From Metridium senile (lineage: Eukaryota; Cnidaria; Anthozoa; Actiniaria; Metridiidae), in the NCBI GenBank assembly GCA_949775045.1, contig OX459110.1:7693970-7757969 (forward strand): DNA of 64,000 nucleotides. The letters are read 5' to 3'. Under the pieces are notes generated by a model that had not been told where the DNA came from, ran no database searches, and saw nothing but the letters and a program-made list of their open reading frames with translations. Positions 10,569-22,193 of the stretch are shown in pieces. The stretch's first letter is position 1; every line of letters starts with the position of its first letter. The position numbers were made by a program, and so were the translations under genes.

Positions 10569-12857
10569 AGTTACTAGTCTACCTACTGGTAGGAAATGCT
10601 GGCGTTTTACATTTGTATTATAAGTAAATATATAAACAGGGAACGCGGCTTGAGAGCAGAGAAGAGGACTAAGTTAATAAGAGATAAAACAGTCAATGAT
10701 TTTGTATTGATTTGGTCTACATGAATTGTACTTTGTGGCTCATCTTTTTTTAGGACATTGCTTTGGAATAGTATTTGGTTTTAAATCAACAACGTAATGC
10801 AATCAATTTTCATGATATAGATAAATACAACAATCATTTTGTGGTAAGGAATTATCTAGCCTTTGTTTTAAAAATCTGTACCAACTATAAGTTTTTCCAG
10901 CCTTAGTATGATGAGGCAGCAATGATGAGGCAGTCAATATCTCAATAGACAACTGACCTATAAAACTAATATAAGCAATTCTTCGTTTGCAACCACGTGA
11001 TAATCGGGACATAATAGACCATAATAAGCCAATTTCTGCCGATCTCAAATTTCACAACCTTATTTCTTAGTCGTATTGAAAAATGACATTCATATTCTTT
11101 TAGAGCATTCAAAACTGAGTATATTGACCGATTTTTGAATCTGTAGAGTATTTGGATGCAGAATTATGCGCGATCAAAGTTGCGCGATATTTGGTAAGAA
11201 TGTATGGAGCGGCCATGCTGGAGGACATCTCATATCCTCCAAGATGGCGGCCAAAACTTCTAAGGTCTGATATGAAGGGAAACTGAAACATTTAAAAAAT
11301 ATTTCGTTAAAATGTACTTGAATTAGATGCTAAAAGTCTTTACGAACCAAATGTTTTGAAAAGGAACAAATTATTCTTGCTTTTTATCGCCTGATTCGGA
11401 TACGTGACCGGCATTGCGTGACACAATTCTAACTTGAATATCTCGAGAACCAAAAACTTTTATAAACCCAAACTTCAGAAATGTATTTTTAAAACAGTTA
11501 ACTATAACATATATAGTGCATGTTTTAATACGAGATATAAAAAATATTTCGGTTTGGTGATGACATGTGATGACGTCAGTTGCAAACGAAGAATTCGCAG
11601 AAAAAATAAAGACGAAAACTTTGAGTTCGTTTATAGATGGACTGCCCTTTGATGCCAGTATAAACGAAACGCACATATTGCGAATTGTTATACTGCATTT
11701 TATTTTGAATGTTTTACTGAATTGCTGCATGAACGCTCTGTGCATGGAAAACAAATTCAAAGAGCTTGTACATGTATTTGTGATTAAAAATTTACATAAT
11801 TTTCAGAATACTCTAACTAGATTACCTACTTTTTGTACCACGCTGGTACAAACAACGGCAAACTGCTATGAACTAACTTGTTACAACCCAAAACGACCAA
11901 AGCAAGACAACAATACTAGCACAATAAACGTCTTTTGATGTGTATACAGCAATCAGGCTCTCTATTTTACTACATCTTTTCCGTACATTGGTCGTAACAC
12001 AGCGACTACTCGTCATGGTTTACAATGAAAAATATTTATTTGCACTCACAATATGAACATGATAAATTTCTTAAATAAACTGATAGACAAAATAAACTGA
12101 TAAATTACAATTAATGATTTTATATTGATTTCATAGGTTCCAGTAGTTGTTTATGTTTCTAGTTTTGACTTGAGTTGTTGATCTACAATATCCTTACGTT
12201 CTTCTTCGATAGCACAATTTTTCTTGATTTTTTTTTACCAACGGCCAATTCTTATTCAATAATCTAAAAGTTGTCTGAATGGAAACCAAAAAAACATGCA
12301 GACTCTTAGCCAATCAGATTCTAAATACTAATAAAGACATGTTCTCATTTTAGGTACATTAAGCACTCCCAAAGATCTACTTGCACAACAGAAATCTTAT
12401 GGATTATTGTGAAGCTTAGAGGTAGTTACATCATTAATGAATCAATCTTGAAATAGTTGAATACATGTATTTGATTTGTTGAAAAAAGTTGTTGTATGTC
12501 TAACATGTGTGCTTATCAGAGAAACACATTTAATAAGGGCAACACTATATGCGAAATTGTTAATCTGTCACTTTGTACTGGTGTTGTCCCATGCATGGTC
12601 CCTAAAACATGCTGTTTTAAAACCTTTGTTGTGTGACACAGGTAATTATTGACTCGTTTATTATACACAAACAAAGACCTATTATAAGAGAAGTATACAT
12701 TTAGTAAAGAAATCAATTCAGTTAATTATCCACAACAAAGTCTATTTCTACAACAAGCTCTACAAGTAGTAGTTAGCATTTGCAACTATAAACACGACTT
12801 TGCGAGTCAACTTGACTCACGAGTAAATTATAACTAGATTGAAGCTTACCCTAACGG
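10569..12857. other. Gene-poor interval
   Basis: No coding exon is supported here. Overlapping ORFs on both strands at 11371-11938 have no recognisable motif and unremarkable composition. CAAGATGGCGGCC at 11240-11252 matches the YY1-type promoter motif AAGATGGCGGC and could mark a promoter or an element end. Nothing else structured was seen. Confidence 0.5.
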
Positions 12858-12921
12858 CTGGAACTAAAATATACTGTCTTGGAACTAAAATATACTCTCT
12901 TGGAACTAACTTGTACGTCTT
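12858..12921. repeat. 21-bp tandem repeat, three units
   Basis: GGAACTAAAATATACTGTCTT is followed by a one-base variant and a more diverged third unit. It is a short direct repeat of unknown origin. Confidence 0.8.
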
Positions 12922-13059
12922 TGATGAAAATAGATCAAGCAATAAGCAAATTAACTGGATAAAAGACTCCTAAAACGAATACACAAAGTCGATCATAAAA
13001 TCAAGCATGGCGAGGTTTTCATCACCAGGCCCTCTCGGATATAACCACAGGGAGCCCAT

Positions 13060-13683
13060 GTCACAGTTGATAAAGCCATCTCTCGATCATGAAGTATTAT
13101 TGTCTGATATCCAATTTAAAGAATGTCTCTTCAACTCAATGATTATCTGTCCCTGAACAATCTCCACGAGCCATTGCAGTCTGCATACAAAGCAGTTCAT
13201 AGCTTTGAAACTGCCCTTCTTCAAGTACAAAATGATATCCTTCACTCCATTGACAATTGTTCTTGTGTTGCCATGCTACTCTTGGATCTATCGACTGCAT
13301 TTGATACAGTTGATCATCAAATTCTTTTAATTCGTCTACATACTAAATTTGTCATTTCTGGCATAGTTCTTTAGTGGTTCAAGTCTTACCCCACTGATCG
13401 CTTTCAATGTGTTTCCATTGATGATTTTTCTTCTGAAGCTCTTCAATGTGATTGTGGTGTATCTCAAGGTTCTGTACTTGGTCCATTATTGTTTCTCCTT
13501 TATACACTGTACACTTCTCCAGTAGCTGATATCCTTCGACAGCACAAAATGTCTTTTCACCTTTATTCTGATGACACTCAATTATATATTCCTTTCTCCT
13601 GTAATGATGATTTGTTTCTTCATGATTCCAAGAAACTGATTGAAAACTGTCTATCTGATGTTTATAGTATTTATACCTCATGA
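13060..13683 (+). pseudogene. LINE reverse transcriptase relic (CR1/L2-type)
   Basis: A single plus-strand frame from 13123 to 13683, broken by one TAG at 13372-13374, carries RT palm motifs in order: [14 protein letters not shown] (motif A), GVSQGSVLGPLLF (motif B) and YSDDTQLY (motif C, with Ser in place of the usual Ala). N-terminal RT sequence is recognisable from about 13060 in a degraded state. Neither the endonuclease nor the 3' part is present, so this is a fragment. The family resembles the LINE at 39.3-42.2 kb. It cannot transpose. Confidence 0.85.
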
Positions 13684-13837
13684 TGTTTATAGTCAAAGCC
13701 ATAACTCTCAGATTGCAATTTGATATTGTTTGAAGTGTACTGATTAAGTGAAAAGCACTTGGCTGAACTAATGACACATTCTAACACATACATGTACACA
13801 AGCAAAACGATACTTTAACTAGACAAATAATCAATTA

Positions 13838-14132
13838 CAGTTGACTCTCCCATAAGCGACCACCTTCGGATCAGAAGAAAGTGGTCACTTAAAGGAAATG
13901 GTTGCTTACGTGAACCTTAACACAGGAAGCCCAAACCATGGGACCCCTATGAGATGAAGCCCCAATAATTTGAATTTGTAACACGTCCAGACACGTGTCA
14001 AAAATTATCAACAAATTTCAAAATTACTGTATCTTAACTCTTTGTTTTGCATATTTTTTTCCACCACAATATCTCTCAAGGTGTTTAGGGTAATGTCGCT
14101 TAGGAGAGTGGTCATTAGGAGAGAGTCAACTG
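13838..14132. mobile_element. Tigger/pogo-type MITE
   Basis: The termini are CAGTTGACTCTC and its inverse GAGAGTCAACTG, flanked by TA on each side (13836-13837 and 14133-14134). Subterminal copies of CGCTTA/TAAGCG lie at both ends. The CAGTTGA-type end with a TA duplication is typical of pogo/Tigger elements. There is no transposase, so this is a 295-bp non-autonomous copy. Confidence 0.85.
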
Positions 14133-14134
14133 TA

Positions 14135-15207
14135 TGTAAAAATTGATATCAACTGAGTCTTGCTCTTCATCTGGATTAAGAGGTACTTCCATAGATAAGT
14201 TAGGAGCTTCCTCTTGTACTGTCCTCAATGTTCAACTCATACTTTGTATTTTATCAGTACTTTGTTCAATAATCTTCTAGAACAGAAAATTCAAGGACAG
14301 CTTAGAATTCAATACGACAAAATAAAAATGAATGTGTCATATAAAATATAGACTCACTTCCCTTCTAAATTTGTGTGCAGAGAACTTGCTCTGTAGGTTT
14401 CACAGTAACTTGTATTGTTGGATATACTGTAGTTTTGCCCTGGCAGCAGGTAGAAAAGTTGGGCAAATTTTTTTTTCATTATGTGACGATCCTACTAAGA
14501 ACTAGGGTAATTCCAGCTGTGCTGCAGCATATTTAGCCCTTTGCGAGCCAATACGATAATCCTTTAATTTAATTAATTGACGATATCTAATTGGTAAAAC
14601 CACCAAAAAGCACCAAATCAAAATTAGAAAGCCTCATACTTTTTACAAAAATCATTTCACATTTCAAATTTCAGCAGAGAGAATGCTAAATACAACTTGC
14701 ACCTGTTTAAGTGTGGTAAATAGGCGGGTAAGAAAAGAAGGTGAAATGAAGAATGTCTTACAATTAAAATAAAGGCTTCACAAAATGTCTATGGTGGAAT
14801 CCACAGTTATCCATTATGACTATGCTGCCATCTACTCTATTTACTGAAAGAGCTCCATTGAAAAGTTTGACAACTCCATCCAATTAGAGGGCCGTCTCAG
14901 AACAAGTAATCAACTCCGACTACAGAATGAAGCAAGTTCACTGTACAATTTGCGTTGGAGGCATATTGATATAATTCAATAGCAGGGTGCACCAGGGTGT
15001 TGTTGTTATTATTATTATTAGAGAATTTGCTACTGGTAGAATGACTTTTGGAATCATCAATACTTTTTTGAACATGAAACTAATGTTGAAGAAAATTCAA
15101 GGCATTTGAGTTGCTTCAAAATATTGAATGCCATTTCTTTTTTGGTTCCAAACAATTAATTATGTGTAGGTCGATATCTCTTTTTATCAATATCAGATAT
15201 AAATGCC
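14135..15207. other. Interval without recognisable genes
   Basis: About 1.1 kb of AT-rich sequence with a short ATT microsatellite near 15010-15022. No exon, RNA gene or paired repeat could be supported. Confidence 0.5.
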
Positions 15208-16440
15208 TTGGCCATACCTGGCCCTAAAGGAGAAACCATAGCGACTCCATCAATCTGTTTGTATGGAATACCAACTAATTTAAAGTGCTTGCCATTAGTA
15301 GTGATGGTTTAGAATTCCATGAGTTCAAATTTGTAGATGCTCATTTCATTCTTGGAGTTTAATCGGTCATTGATAAATTCCTCATCAGCTTTCAAGTAGA
15401 TTATTTCATCTAGCGCCACGTTTGCGCAGGAGGAATGTTACCTCGTAGGGCACAATACTGTCTTCTTCACTGAATGACTTGCCCAAAATTTCATCAGCGA
15501 TTTTTTGAATGTGTCTTATTGCATGTTCGCTAACAGATGGTGGCCTAAGTTTTCTTCTAGCGACTTTGTGAAGTCTTAGTTGTAGGTCTTGGAAGCAAAA
15601 AATGTGGGTTGCAAAGACAGATGCTTTTCATGTGTTTGAGGTAAACCATGTAGGCGAGGAAGCCTAGAAGCACTTAGGTACAAAGAATCCACAATAGGTT
15701 GAGGCAAAATCCTAGGATTTACAGACTGAACATGTTTCTCTTCTTCCAAGAGTGGATGGTAGTCTTTTTGGAAGACATCATCTTTTCTTGTGTGTTTTAG
15801 TGTCAGACTTCCTGAATCTAGAGCAACTGTTGATGGCAACCTCATCAAACAGCTTAAGATTGTGGTATTTATCCATGAACACTACACCCATTCCTTTGTC
15901 AGGTGCTGTTATTATGATGTCATCCTGTCATTGAAGGCATTTAACAGCTTTCAATACGGTCTTTGGTGATTGTGCACCTTTCATCTGAACTTAGTTGATA
16001 GCAGTATGTCATAATGTACTGACATCTGGTTCATTAAGATCATCAGATAATTTTGTTTCAAGCATCCAGTAAGCCTTTTCAAGCTAGCTGAAGTGTCAAG
16101 GGAAGAACATTTTGCTGAAAGACAGCATTTTAGTAAGGACATTCTACAAGGTTATCAAGCAACTTCAATGTTTAGGAAGTGACATTATGATGTGTTTATC
16201 AACGTTGGTGGTTTTGTACATCAATTTAGAGATCGTTTTCACATGGCCAGACATTTCTTGTTGGCATTGTTTCTAGTGAAGTTTTGCTATGTATTTGAGG
16301 ATACCTTAGTAACAAAGAGGACTATGTGCATAACAAATTTCCTCTTAGGTCTTTGGCATCTCTTTTTTAAGTGTTCCATTATAATGACTTTTGAACGTAT
16401 TACCTTGGCTACGACATTTTCACTTAAGGTTGGACTTAAG
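15208..16440 (-). pseudogene. Penelope-like RT pseudogene, left arm
   Basis: Read on the minus strand in broken frames. The recognisable pieces are VFMDKYHNLKLFDE (nucleotide-binding region), DYHPLLEEEKHVQSVNPRIL, LPRLHGLPQTHEKHLSLQPT (cf. the Y-G-LPK-hK-PLRPI box) and YKQIDGVAMVSPLGPGMAKA near 15210-15270, which matches the Q-x2-G-xAMGSPL box of Penelope-type reverse transcriptases. Stops and frameshifts interrupt the frame throughout. No GIY-YIG endonuclease was found. Penelope-like identity rests on these motifs. Confidence 0.6.
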
Positions 16441-16501
16441 ATTTAAGTTTTCATAGAGAAAAAGCATTTCTATAGAACATGCACAGTTTTTCTGTTTCTT
16501 G

Positions 16502-16640
16502 CTAATTTGTTCAAGGCGCCTGAACAAATTGGTAAGAAACAGACAAACTGTAATTATCTGTTTCTTCCCAATTCGTTCAAGGCGCCTGAACTAATTGGTA
16601 AGAAACAGATAAACTGTAATTGTTCTGTAAAATTGCTTTG
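16502..16640. repeat. Central 66-bp tandem duplication with GGCGCC palindromes
   Basis: At the symmetry centre of the large palindrome, a unit with a GTTCAAGGCGCCTGAAC core followed by GGTAAGAAACAGA occurs twice, about 66 bp apart (near 16508 and 16575). It may represent the joined 5' ends of the two elements. Confidence 0.7.
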
Positions 16641-16689
16641 TCTCTGTGAAAACTTAAATCTTACTCCAACCCTTTCTAATAGACAAGCA

Positions 16690-17925
16690 GTTAATTAAAA
16701 AATGTTGTAGCCAAGGAAATACGTTCAAACGTCAATAGAATGGAGCACTTAAAAACGGGATGCCCAAGACCTAAGGGAAGTTTGTTATGCACATAGTGCT
16801 CTTCGTTACTTAGGTATCCTCAAATGCATAGCAAAACTTCACTAGTAACAATACCATCAAGATATGTCTGACCATGTGGAAAGGATCTCTAATTTGATGT
16901 ACAAAACCACCAACGTTGATAAACACATCACAATGTCTCTTCCTACACATCAAAGTTCCTTGATAACCTTGTAGAATGTCCTTACTAAAATGCTGTCTTT
17001 CAGCAAAATGTTCTTCCCTTGACACTTCAGCTAGCTTGAAAAGGCTTACTGGATGCTTGAAACAAAATTATCTGATGATCTTAATGAACCAGATGTCAGT
17101 ACATTATGACATACTGCTATCAACTAAGTTCAGATGAAAGGTGCACAATGACTTAAGACCCTATTGAAAGCTGTTAAATGCCTTCAATGACAGGATGACA
17201 TCATAATTACAACACCTGCCAAAGGAATGGGAGTAGTGTTCATGGATAAATACCACAATCTTAAGCTGTTTGATGAGGTTGCCATCAACAGTCGCTCTAA
17301 ATTCAGGAAGTGTGGCACTGAAACACTCAAGAAAAGATGACGTCTTCTAAAAAGACTACCATCCAATCTTGCAAGAAGAGAAACATGTTGAGTCTGTAAA
17401 TCCTAGGATTTTGCCTCGACCTATTGTTGATTCTTTCTACCTAAATTCCTCTAGGCTTCCTTGCCTACATAGATTACCTCAAACACACGAAAAGCTTCTG
17501 TCTTTGCAACCCATATAATCGGCTTCCAAGACCTACAACTATGACTTCACAAAGTCGCTAAAAGAAAACTTAGGCCATCATCTGTTCACGAATATGAAAT
17601 AAGACACATTCAGATAATCGCTGATGAAATTTTGGGCAAGTCACTCAGTCGAGAAGACATTATTGTGACCTATTAGGTAACATTCCCCTGCATAAACGTG
17701 CTGCTAGATGAAATAATCTACTTGATAGCTGATAAGGCTTTTGTCAATGACCGATTTAACTCCAAGAATGAAATAAGCATCTACAAATCTAAACTCATGA
17801 AACTCTAAACCTTCTCTACCAATGGCCAGCATTTTCAATTCGTTTGGTATCCCATATGAACAGATTGTCGGAGTCGCAATAGTTTCTCATTAAGGGTAAA
17901 GTATGGCCAAGGCATTTTTGTGTGA
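16690..17925 (+). pseudogene. Penelope-like RT pseudogene, right arm
   Basis: Same content as the left arm, read on the plus strand: an N-terminal region with KLEKAYWMLETKLSDDLNEP (about 17035-17095), ITTPAKGMGVVFMDKYHN (near 17205-17255), LHRLPQTHEKLLSLQP (about 17470-17515) and a degraded primer-grip/GVAMGSPL region near 17850-17925. Several stops and frameshifts are present. It is a non-functional copy. Confidence 0.6.
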
Positions 17926-18299
17926 TGTTGAAGAACAGGGTAGGCTTCAAGGAAAAATGCCTCTGTTCCATAAGCGTTAATTTGATGATGCTAACCTGAA
18001 CCATCATGAGGGGATTGCAAATCCTTTTTATACACATCAATTTATTTTACCAAGGGATTGCCCATAGATAAATAACAATGATAATAGTAATAAAAAAAAT
18101 ATATTCATTACCCGCCATTTCCGTGAGTTCAATGGCACTGTTTACAATGAAAGATTAATACTATATACAATAAAAAATATTAAATCTATATATCAAATCA
18201 AATCAAATAGATAAATACAGTAAAATAATTATTATAAAAGAAAAAAGTCAAATACCTTACATGTCCTTAAATAACAATATCTTCAAGTTTTGTGCTAAA

Positions 18300-19200
18300 A
18301 GCGCGGCCACTGTAAGATTGTAAACAAAATGTTGGTTTCTTTAAAAGATTATTGTCTTGCAATTTGCCATGTTTATTTTTTGTAGAGGCCACTGACATCT
18401 TTTATAATATCAAGAAATTTGTGGTTGTTCTTGCTCTTTAGATTTCCCACAAGATTTCTTGGAATGGCCACTTGTATTGGTTTTGTAAGGGAGATGTTTT
18501 TTTAAAAAAAAAGCACCATCAGGGCAGTTATGACTGGCTGTTCTTCATTTGCTTTACATGAATTCCACAGAACATCTTCCTATGTTTTGGTGTTTAAGAT
18601 AACCTTTCTAAGATGGCTGTCTTCTTTTTCTGCACGGATTTGTGCAGTTTTGTTCTTCATTAGAGCTGCCCTTTCCTCGTTAATTTTTAGGTAGCTATGC
18701 CTGAAGGCCAAGCAAACCATATCTAGCACAATCAGAAGATTTATAAGTAGCCTTTTCCCTTTTGGCCAACAGATTTTCTAGACAAGGCTTTTGTTTAAGG
18801 CAATTACTACATGTATATGGGTTATCCCCGACAGGTAACGCATGTTCTAAACATGATGGTTCCAGGCTCTTGACACCACCATCTACACGTATTGCCTTTC
18901 CTTGAATGTTTATGTCAATATTGTGAGGAACATAGACTGATTTAAAAATAGGTTTGGATTCATCTTTAAGTGCTTTTGCCTTTTTAGGATGACATTTGGT
19001 CCAACCTTTTTAGGTGTGACAGTGGAGTCTGTGGATGTGGCTGTGGTCACAACGGAGTTTTTTTCTTTTGCTGCCTTTGCTGAAACAGAGTTTTGGTTTT
19101 GATTCTTTGTATTGCAGAGTTTGTTGTAGTGGTCTGCAATTTGAGGGTCCCATAAATGTAGACAAGGCAATGGTGATAATTTCTTGGCTGCAGGCTGTAA
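18300..19200 (-). pseudogene. Degenerate multicopy-family coding sequence
   Basis: Minus-strand frames with frameshifts encode a Cys-containing block near 18830-18770 (GDNPYTCSNC then LKQKPCLENLLAKREKA), a charged helix near 18660 (NEERAALMKNKTAQIRAEKE) and, upstream, LHLWDPQIADHYNKL (about 19160-19115) followed by a Ser/Thr-rich linker. The order is collinear over 900 bp, so this looks like a decayed exon of a repeated host or transposon family. I do not recognise a function. Confidence 0.4.
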
Positions 19201-19719
19201 AAATAATTTTATGTCACTTTTCTTTTTGGAATCACTTCAGGAATAGAGTCATCCCTTTCTATGGACCATTCCATAGCACATTGATTAGCTTAAGTCCTCA
19301 TACACTTGCCTCGTCCCTTCAAAAGGTAGTCCATGGCCTTTAAGAATCAGGCAATCTGTTGCAGTTTTTGCTTTTAATTACGGGTGTGGTTTACAATTTT
19401 CAATTGCCCATTTTTGAAGACAAATTGCACATTGGATGGTGCAACCTGATAGTTTACTAATAAATTAAGAGTACGAAGTGAACAGTCATAAAGCTGTCTT
19501 TATCTTGAGATGACAACTGGAATTCCTTTTGAGCCACTAACCACACATCAGACTTTTGAACAACATCATTGTTTCTTATGCCTCCGTCCAGCAAGAAGCT
19601 AATTCACTTAGCCCTGAGATGCGGTTTTCCATAAGTTAAGAGTCAAAAACCTGCCTGTGAATAGCTGTTCTTGAAGTTTTCAAAACATATTGTTCTGGAA
19701 GCTTTTTTGATCTTGTCAT

Positions 19720-20690
19720 TTGTACAGAAACAAGACTGTCTGTGGTTTCGGTCCAAGTTGAACCGTCTAACGCTAATTCGTAATTGTTCCCTTTGAAGTT
19801 TCTATAGTACAGTAAAGAGACTTCCTTTTCTGTACAGAAACAAGACTGTCTGTCGTTTTGGTTCAAGTTGAACTGTCCTATGCTAATTCGTATTTGTTCC
19901 CTTTGACGTTTCTATAGTAAAGTAAAGAGACCTCCCATCCAGAATTGGTGAAATTCAAGATGCGTCCAATGAGAACCTTGGGGTTGTTTGACGAGCTGTC
20001 ACTTTCAACCACAGCAACATAGTCCTAGTGGGAGAAAAGCTGACAGCTACGTCACTCTTATTCTTCAGTAGAAAGTTTTCCACACACTTTTTTACCCACA
20101 CTATCAGTTAAGCGACGATAACATGGATCGATAGTACAGTAACAAGACTTCCTTTTCTGTACAGAAACAAGACTGTGGTTTCAGACCAAGTTGAACCGTC
20201 TAATGCTAATTCGTAATTGTTCCCTTTGACGTTTCTATAGTACAGTAAAGAGACTTCCTTTTCTGCACAGAAACAAGACTGTCTGTGGTTTCTGTCCAAG
20301 TTGAACTGTCTAATGCTAAGTCGTAATTGTTCCCTTTGACATTTCTATAGTACAGTAAAGAGACTTCCTTTTCTGTACAGAAACAAGACTGTCTGTGTTT
20401 TCAGTTCAAGTTGAACCGTCTAATGCTAATTCGTAATTGTTCCCTTTGACGTTTCTATAGTAAAGTAACGACACTTCCTTTTCTGTACAGAAACAAGACT
20501 GTGGTTTCAGACCAAGTTGAACCGTCTAATGCTAATTCGTAATTGTTCCCTTTGACGTTTCTATAGTACAGTAAAGAGACTTCCTTTTCTGTAAATAAAC
20601 AAGACTGTCTGTGGGTTCAGTCCAAGTTGAACCATCTAATGCTAATTCGTAATTGTTCCCTTTGACGTTTCTATAGTAAAGTAAAGAGAC
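19720..20690. repeat. 110-bp minisatellite of coding origin
   Basis: The marker TGTACAGAAACAAGACTG recurs at 19721, 19831, 20159, 20264 (one change), 20374, 20484 and 20590 (changed), giving a 110-bp period with 105-106-bp variants that lack TCTG. On the minus strand each unit encodes EVSLLYYRNVKGNNYELALD followed by GSTWTETTDSLVSVQ. Since 110 is not a multiple of three, the array cannot be read as one protein. It looks like an amplified exon segment. Unique-looking sequence at 19930-20135 splits the array. Confidence 0.85.
19930..20135. repeat. Duplicated ~205-bp block, copy 1
   Basis: The block from CTCCCATCCAGAATTGGTGA to AGCGACGATAACATGGAT recurs almost unchanged at 20692-20895. On the minus strand both encode SNPKVLIGRILNFTNSEWEV, joined to the minisatellite peptide. 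The pair shows that the array grew by duplication of a larger segment that includes flanking gene sequence. Confidence 0.8.
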
Positions 20691-20691
20691 C

Positions 20692-20895
20692 TCCCATTCA
20701 GAATTGGTGAAATTCAAGATGCGTCCAATGAGAACCTTGGGGTTGCTTGAAGAGCTGTCACTTTCAACCACAGCAACAAAGTCCTAGTGGGAGAAAAGCT
20801 GACAGCTACGTCACTCTTATTCTTCAGTAGAAAGTTTTCCACACACTTTTGTACCTGCACTATCAGTTAAGCGACAATAACATGGATCAAGAGCT
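20692..20895. repeat. Duplicated ~205-bp block, copy 2
   Basis: Second copy of the 19930-20135 block with few changes. Its plus-strand end runs into ACATGGATCAAGAGCTC, the start of the zinc-finger exon at 20883. In copy 1 the same site reads ACATGGATCGATAG, so copy 1 joins a different sequence. Confidence 0.8.
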
Positions 20896-21020
20896 CATTT
20901 ATTTTTGTCGTGTTTGTGGTGATAAAAGCTGCGTTGCTACAAAGTTAGGAATTACAGAAGAAGGAAAACCTTTTTTCTTTCAATGCAGCGTCACCGCAAG
21001 ATATATTTTTTGCAGCAGTT
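20883..21020 (+). pseudogene. First-exon fragment with CxxC zinc-finger half
   Basis: The frame begins MDQELIYFCRVCGDKSC, with a C-x2-C pair, and stops after about 45 codons. In multi-exon families of this type, a second C-x2-C pair (as in VCRQCTDKL at 22160 on the other strand) would complete a four-cysteine finger similar in plan to ZAD domains. The two halves lie here in opposite orientations, which suggests an inversion. Function unknown. Confidence 0.45.
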
Positions 21021-21587
21021 GAATGCAAGTTCTTTAATGCTCTTGTCATGAAATAACACTCAATCAGAAAGACGCTTTTGGATGATTCCAACTATTTCCT
21101 CCACCTCATTGTTATGAGTTTTAGCAATATAAATAATATAAATTAAAACTTTTAGATGATTTCATTGTACAAGGACATTTGATTCCCCCAAAGTAAAAAC
21201 TAATAGAGCTAAAAACACTTTTATTATATCCTCAAGTTTAAGCATCTATGTATAATAATTTTCAATTATCATACATTGACTTTGTAATTTTAAATCATTA
21301 AATTGAAAAGTTAATTTATTGGGAATACTTGTGCTATAACACAGGCTAACTAATCAGAAGTTATAGGAAACATGGATGCATATTACTTTTACACTTGCCA
21401 GCCAGCTAGAGTGATACAGGAATGTATTAATGAGCAACTGTATGGCGATCATACTCTTCGATCTATTTCTCAAGCAAATTCCTGCCACCATACCAATAGC
21501 AGCAAAGTCATTCTTAGGCTGTTAGGCTTTACTTCTGCTGTTGATACAGGATACCGAAAAAATGAATGAAAAAGCGGTGCTCTTTGT

Positions 21588-22193
21588 TTAATTCCCTACC
21601 CTCTCCATGGTAAGCTGCATCATATCGGTCTTCGCTGTCTTTCTAAGGCAACTAGGGTTTTTTTCTTGAGCATATTCCAGTGACTTCTCTATTTCTTTAT
21701 GGAAAATGTCTACTAGTTCCTTTTTCAACTTTGGGCTTTTCCACGCGGCGTTTGCGATCTGTTTGAACGTTCCGCACACAAGCATTTTTCCCAACGATTC
21801 AAGTTTGTCTGGAAGTTTTCTATCTGAAGTTTTGGATGGCCATTCAACATGAACACTGAAGCTTGATTGCTTGCGCTTCAAATCTTTCTTGTCTTTGCAA
21901 TCATCTGCAGTACATATATCATCTGTTTTGCTCTTCTTTCTCACAGGGGATAGAGGGATATCGGGTAAAGGTATCGTGTGCGTTTCTTTCAATGGCGACG
22001 GCGAGAAACGAAGCGATTTCTTTGCGCTTGTCTGGCTAGTAGGTGATGTAAAATCAGTGTTTCTTTTCTCGCTTATCACTTCTTGGTTTCTTCTAAGAAA
22101 CGTTTCAATGTCATGTACTTTATTTAACAGGTTTCTTCGTTTTTTAAGCTTGTCAGTACACTGACGGCAAACATACGAACTTATACTCACCAC
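21588..22193 (-). CDS. Exon of a Cys-finger, Lys-rich protein of a multicopy family
   Basis: This is an open frame of about 200 codons. It starts with SYVCRQCTDKLKKRRNLL (C-x2-C then a basic helix), continues through a Ser/Pro-rich linker with LSPVRKKSK, and ends with a folded-looking block (SFSVHVEWPSK, GKMLVCGTFKQIANAAW, KNPSCLRKTAKTDMM). The first Met is probably not the true start, because the finger's other half is missing. It may be one exon of a nuclear protein. In the same orientation, 18.3-20.7 kb holds decayed pieces that could be later exons, so the locus is probably a pseudogene even though this exon is open. No known function is claimed. Confidence 0.5.
   Translation of the reverse strand: MVSISSYVCRQCTDKLKKRRNLLNKVHDIETFLRRNQEVISEKRNTDFTSPTSQTSAKKSLRFSPSPLKETHTIPLPDIPLSPVRKKSKTDDICTADDCKDKKDLKRKQSSFSVHVEWPSKTSDRKLPDKLESLGKMLVCGTFKQIANAAWKSPKLKKELVDIFHKEIEKSLEYAQEKNPSCLRKTAKTDMMQLTMERVGN

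Larger units (their letters stand above)
15208..17925. repeat. 2.7-kb palindrome of two Penelope-like fragments
   Basis: Arms of about 1.35 kb (15208-16560 and 16575-17925) are inverse copies of each other with many mismatches and small indels. Landmarks present on both sides are GCCTTGGCCAT at the outer ends, AATCCTAGGATTT, ATTATGATGTCATCCTGTCA and ACCACCAACGTTGAT. The coding direction runs outward from the centre, so the two copies are head to head. The decayed state of both arms argues against an assembly artefact. Confidence 0.8.

Noticed and set aside
11371..11938. Two overlapping ORFs of 129 and 123 codons as genes
   Set aside because: They overlap on opposite strands, have no motif, and show no splice or promoter support.
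13379..13777. 132-aa minus-strand ORF
   Set aside because: It is the antisense of the LINE RT frame, whose plus-strand translation has all expected RT motifs.
15208..17925. Assembly artefact producing the palindrome
   Set aside because: The arms differ by many substitutions and indels, so a simple read-folding artefact is unlikely.
19720..20690. CRISPR-like array
   Set aside because: Units are directly adjacent, diverged and without variable spacers, and the context is animal DNA; it is a minisatellite.
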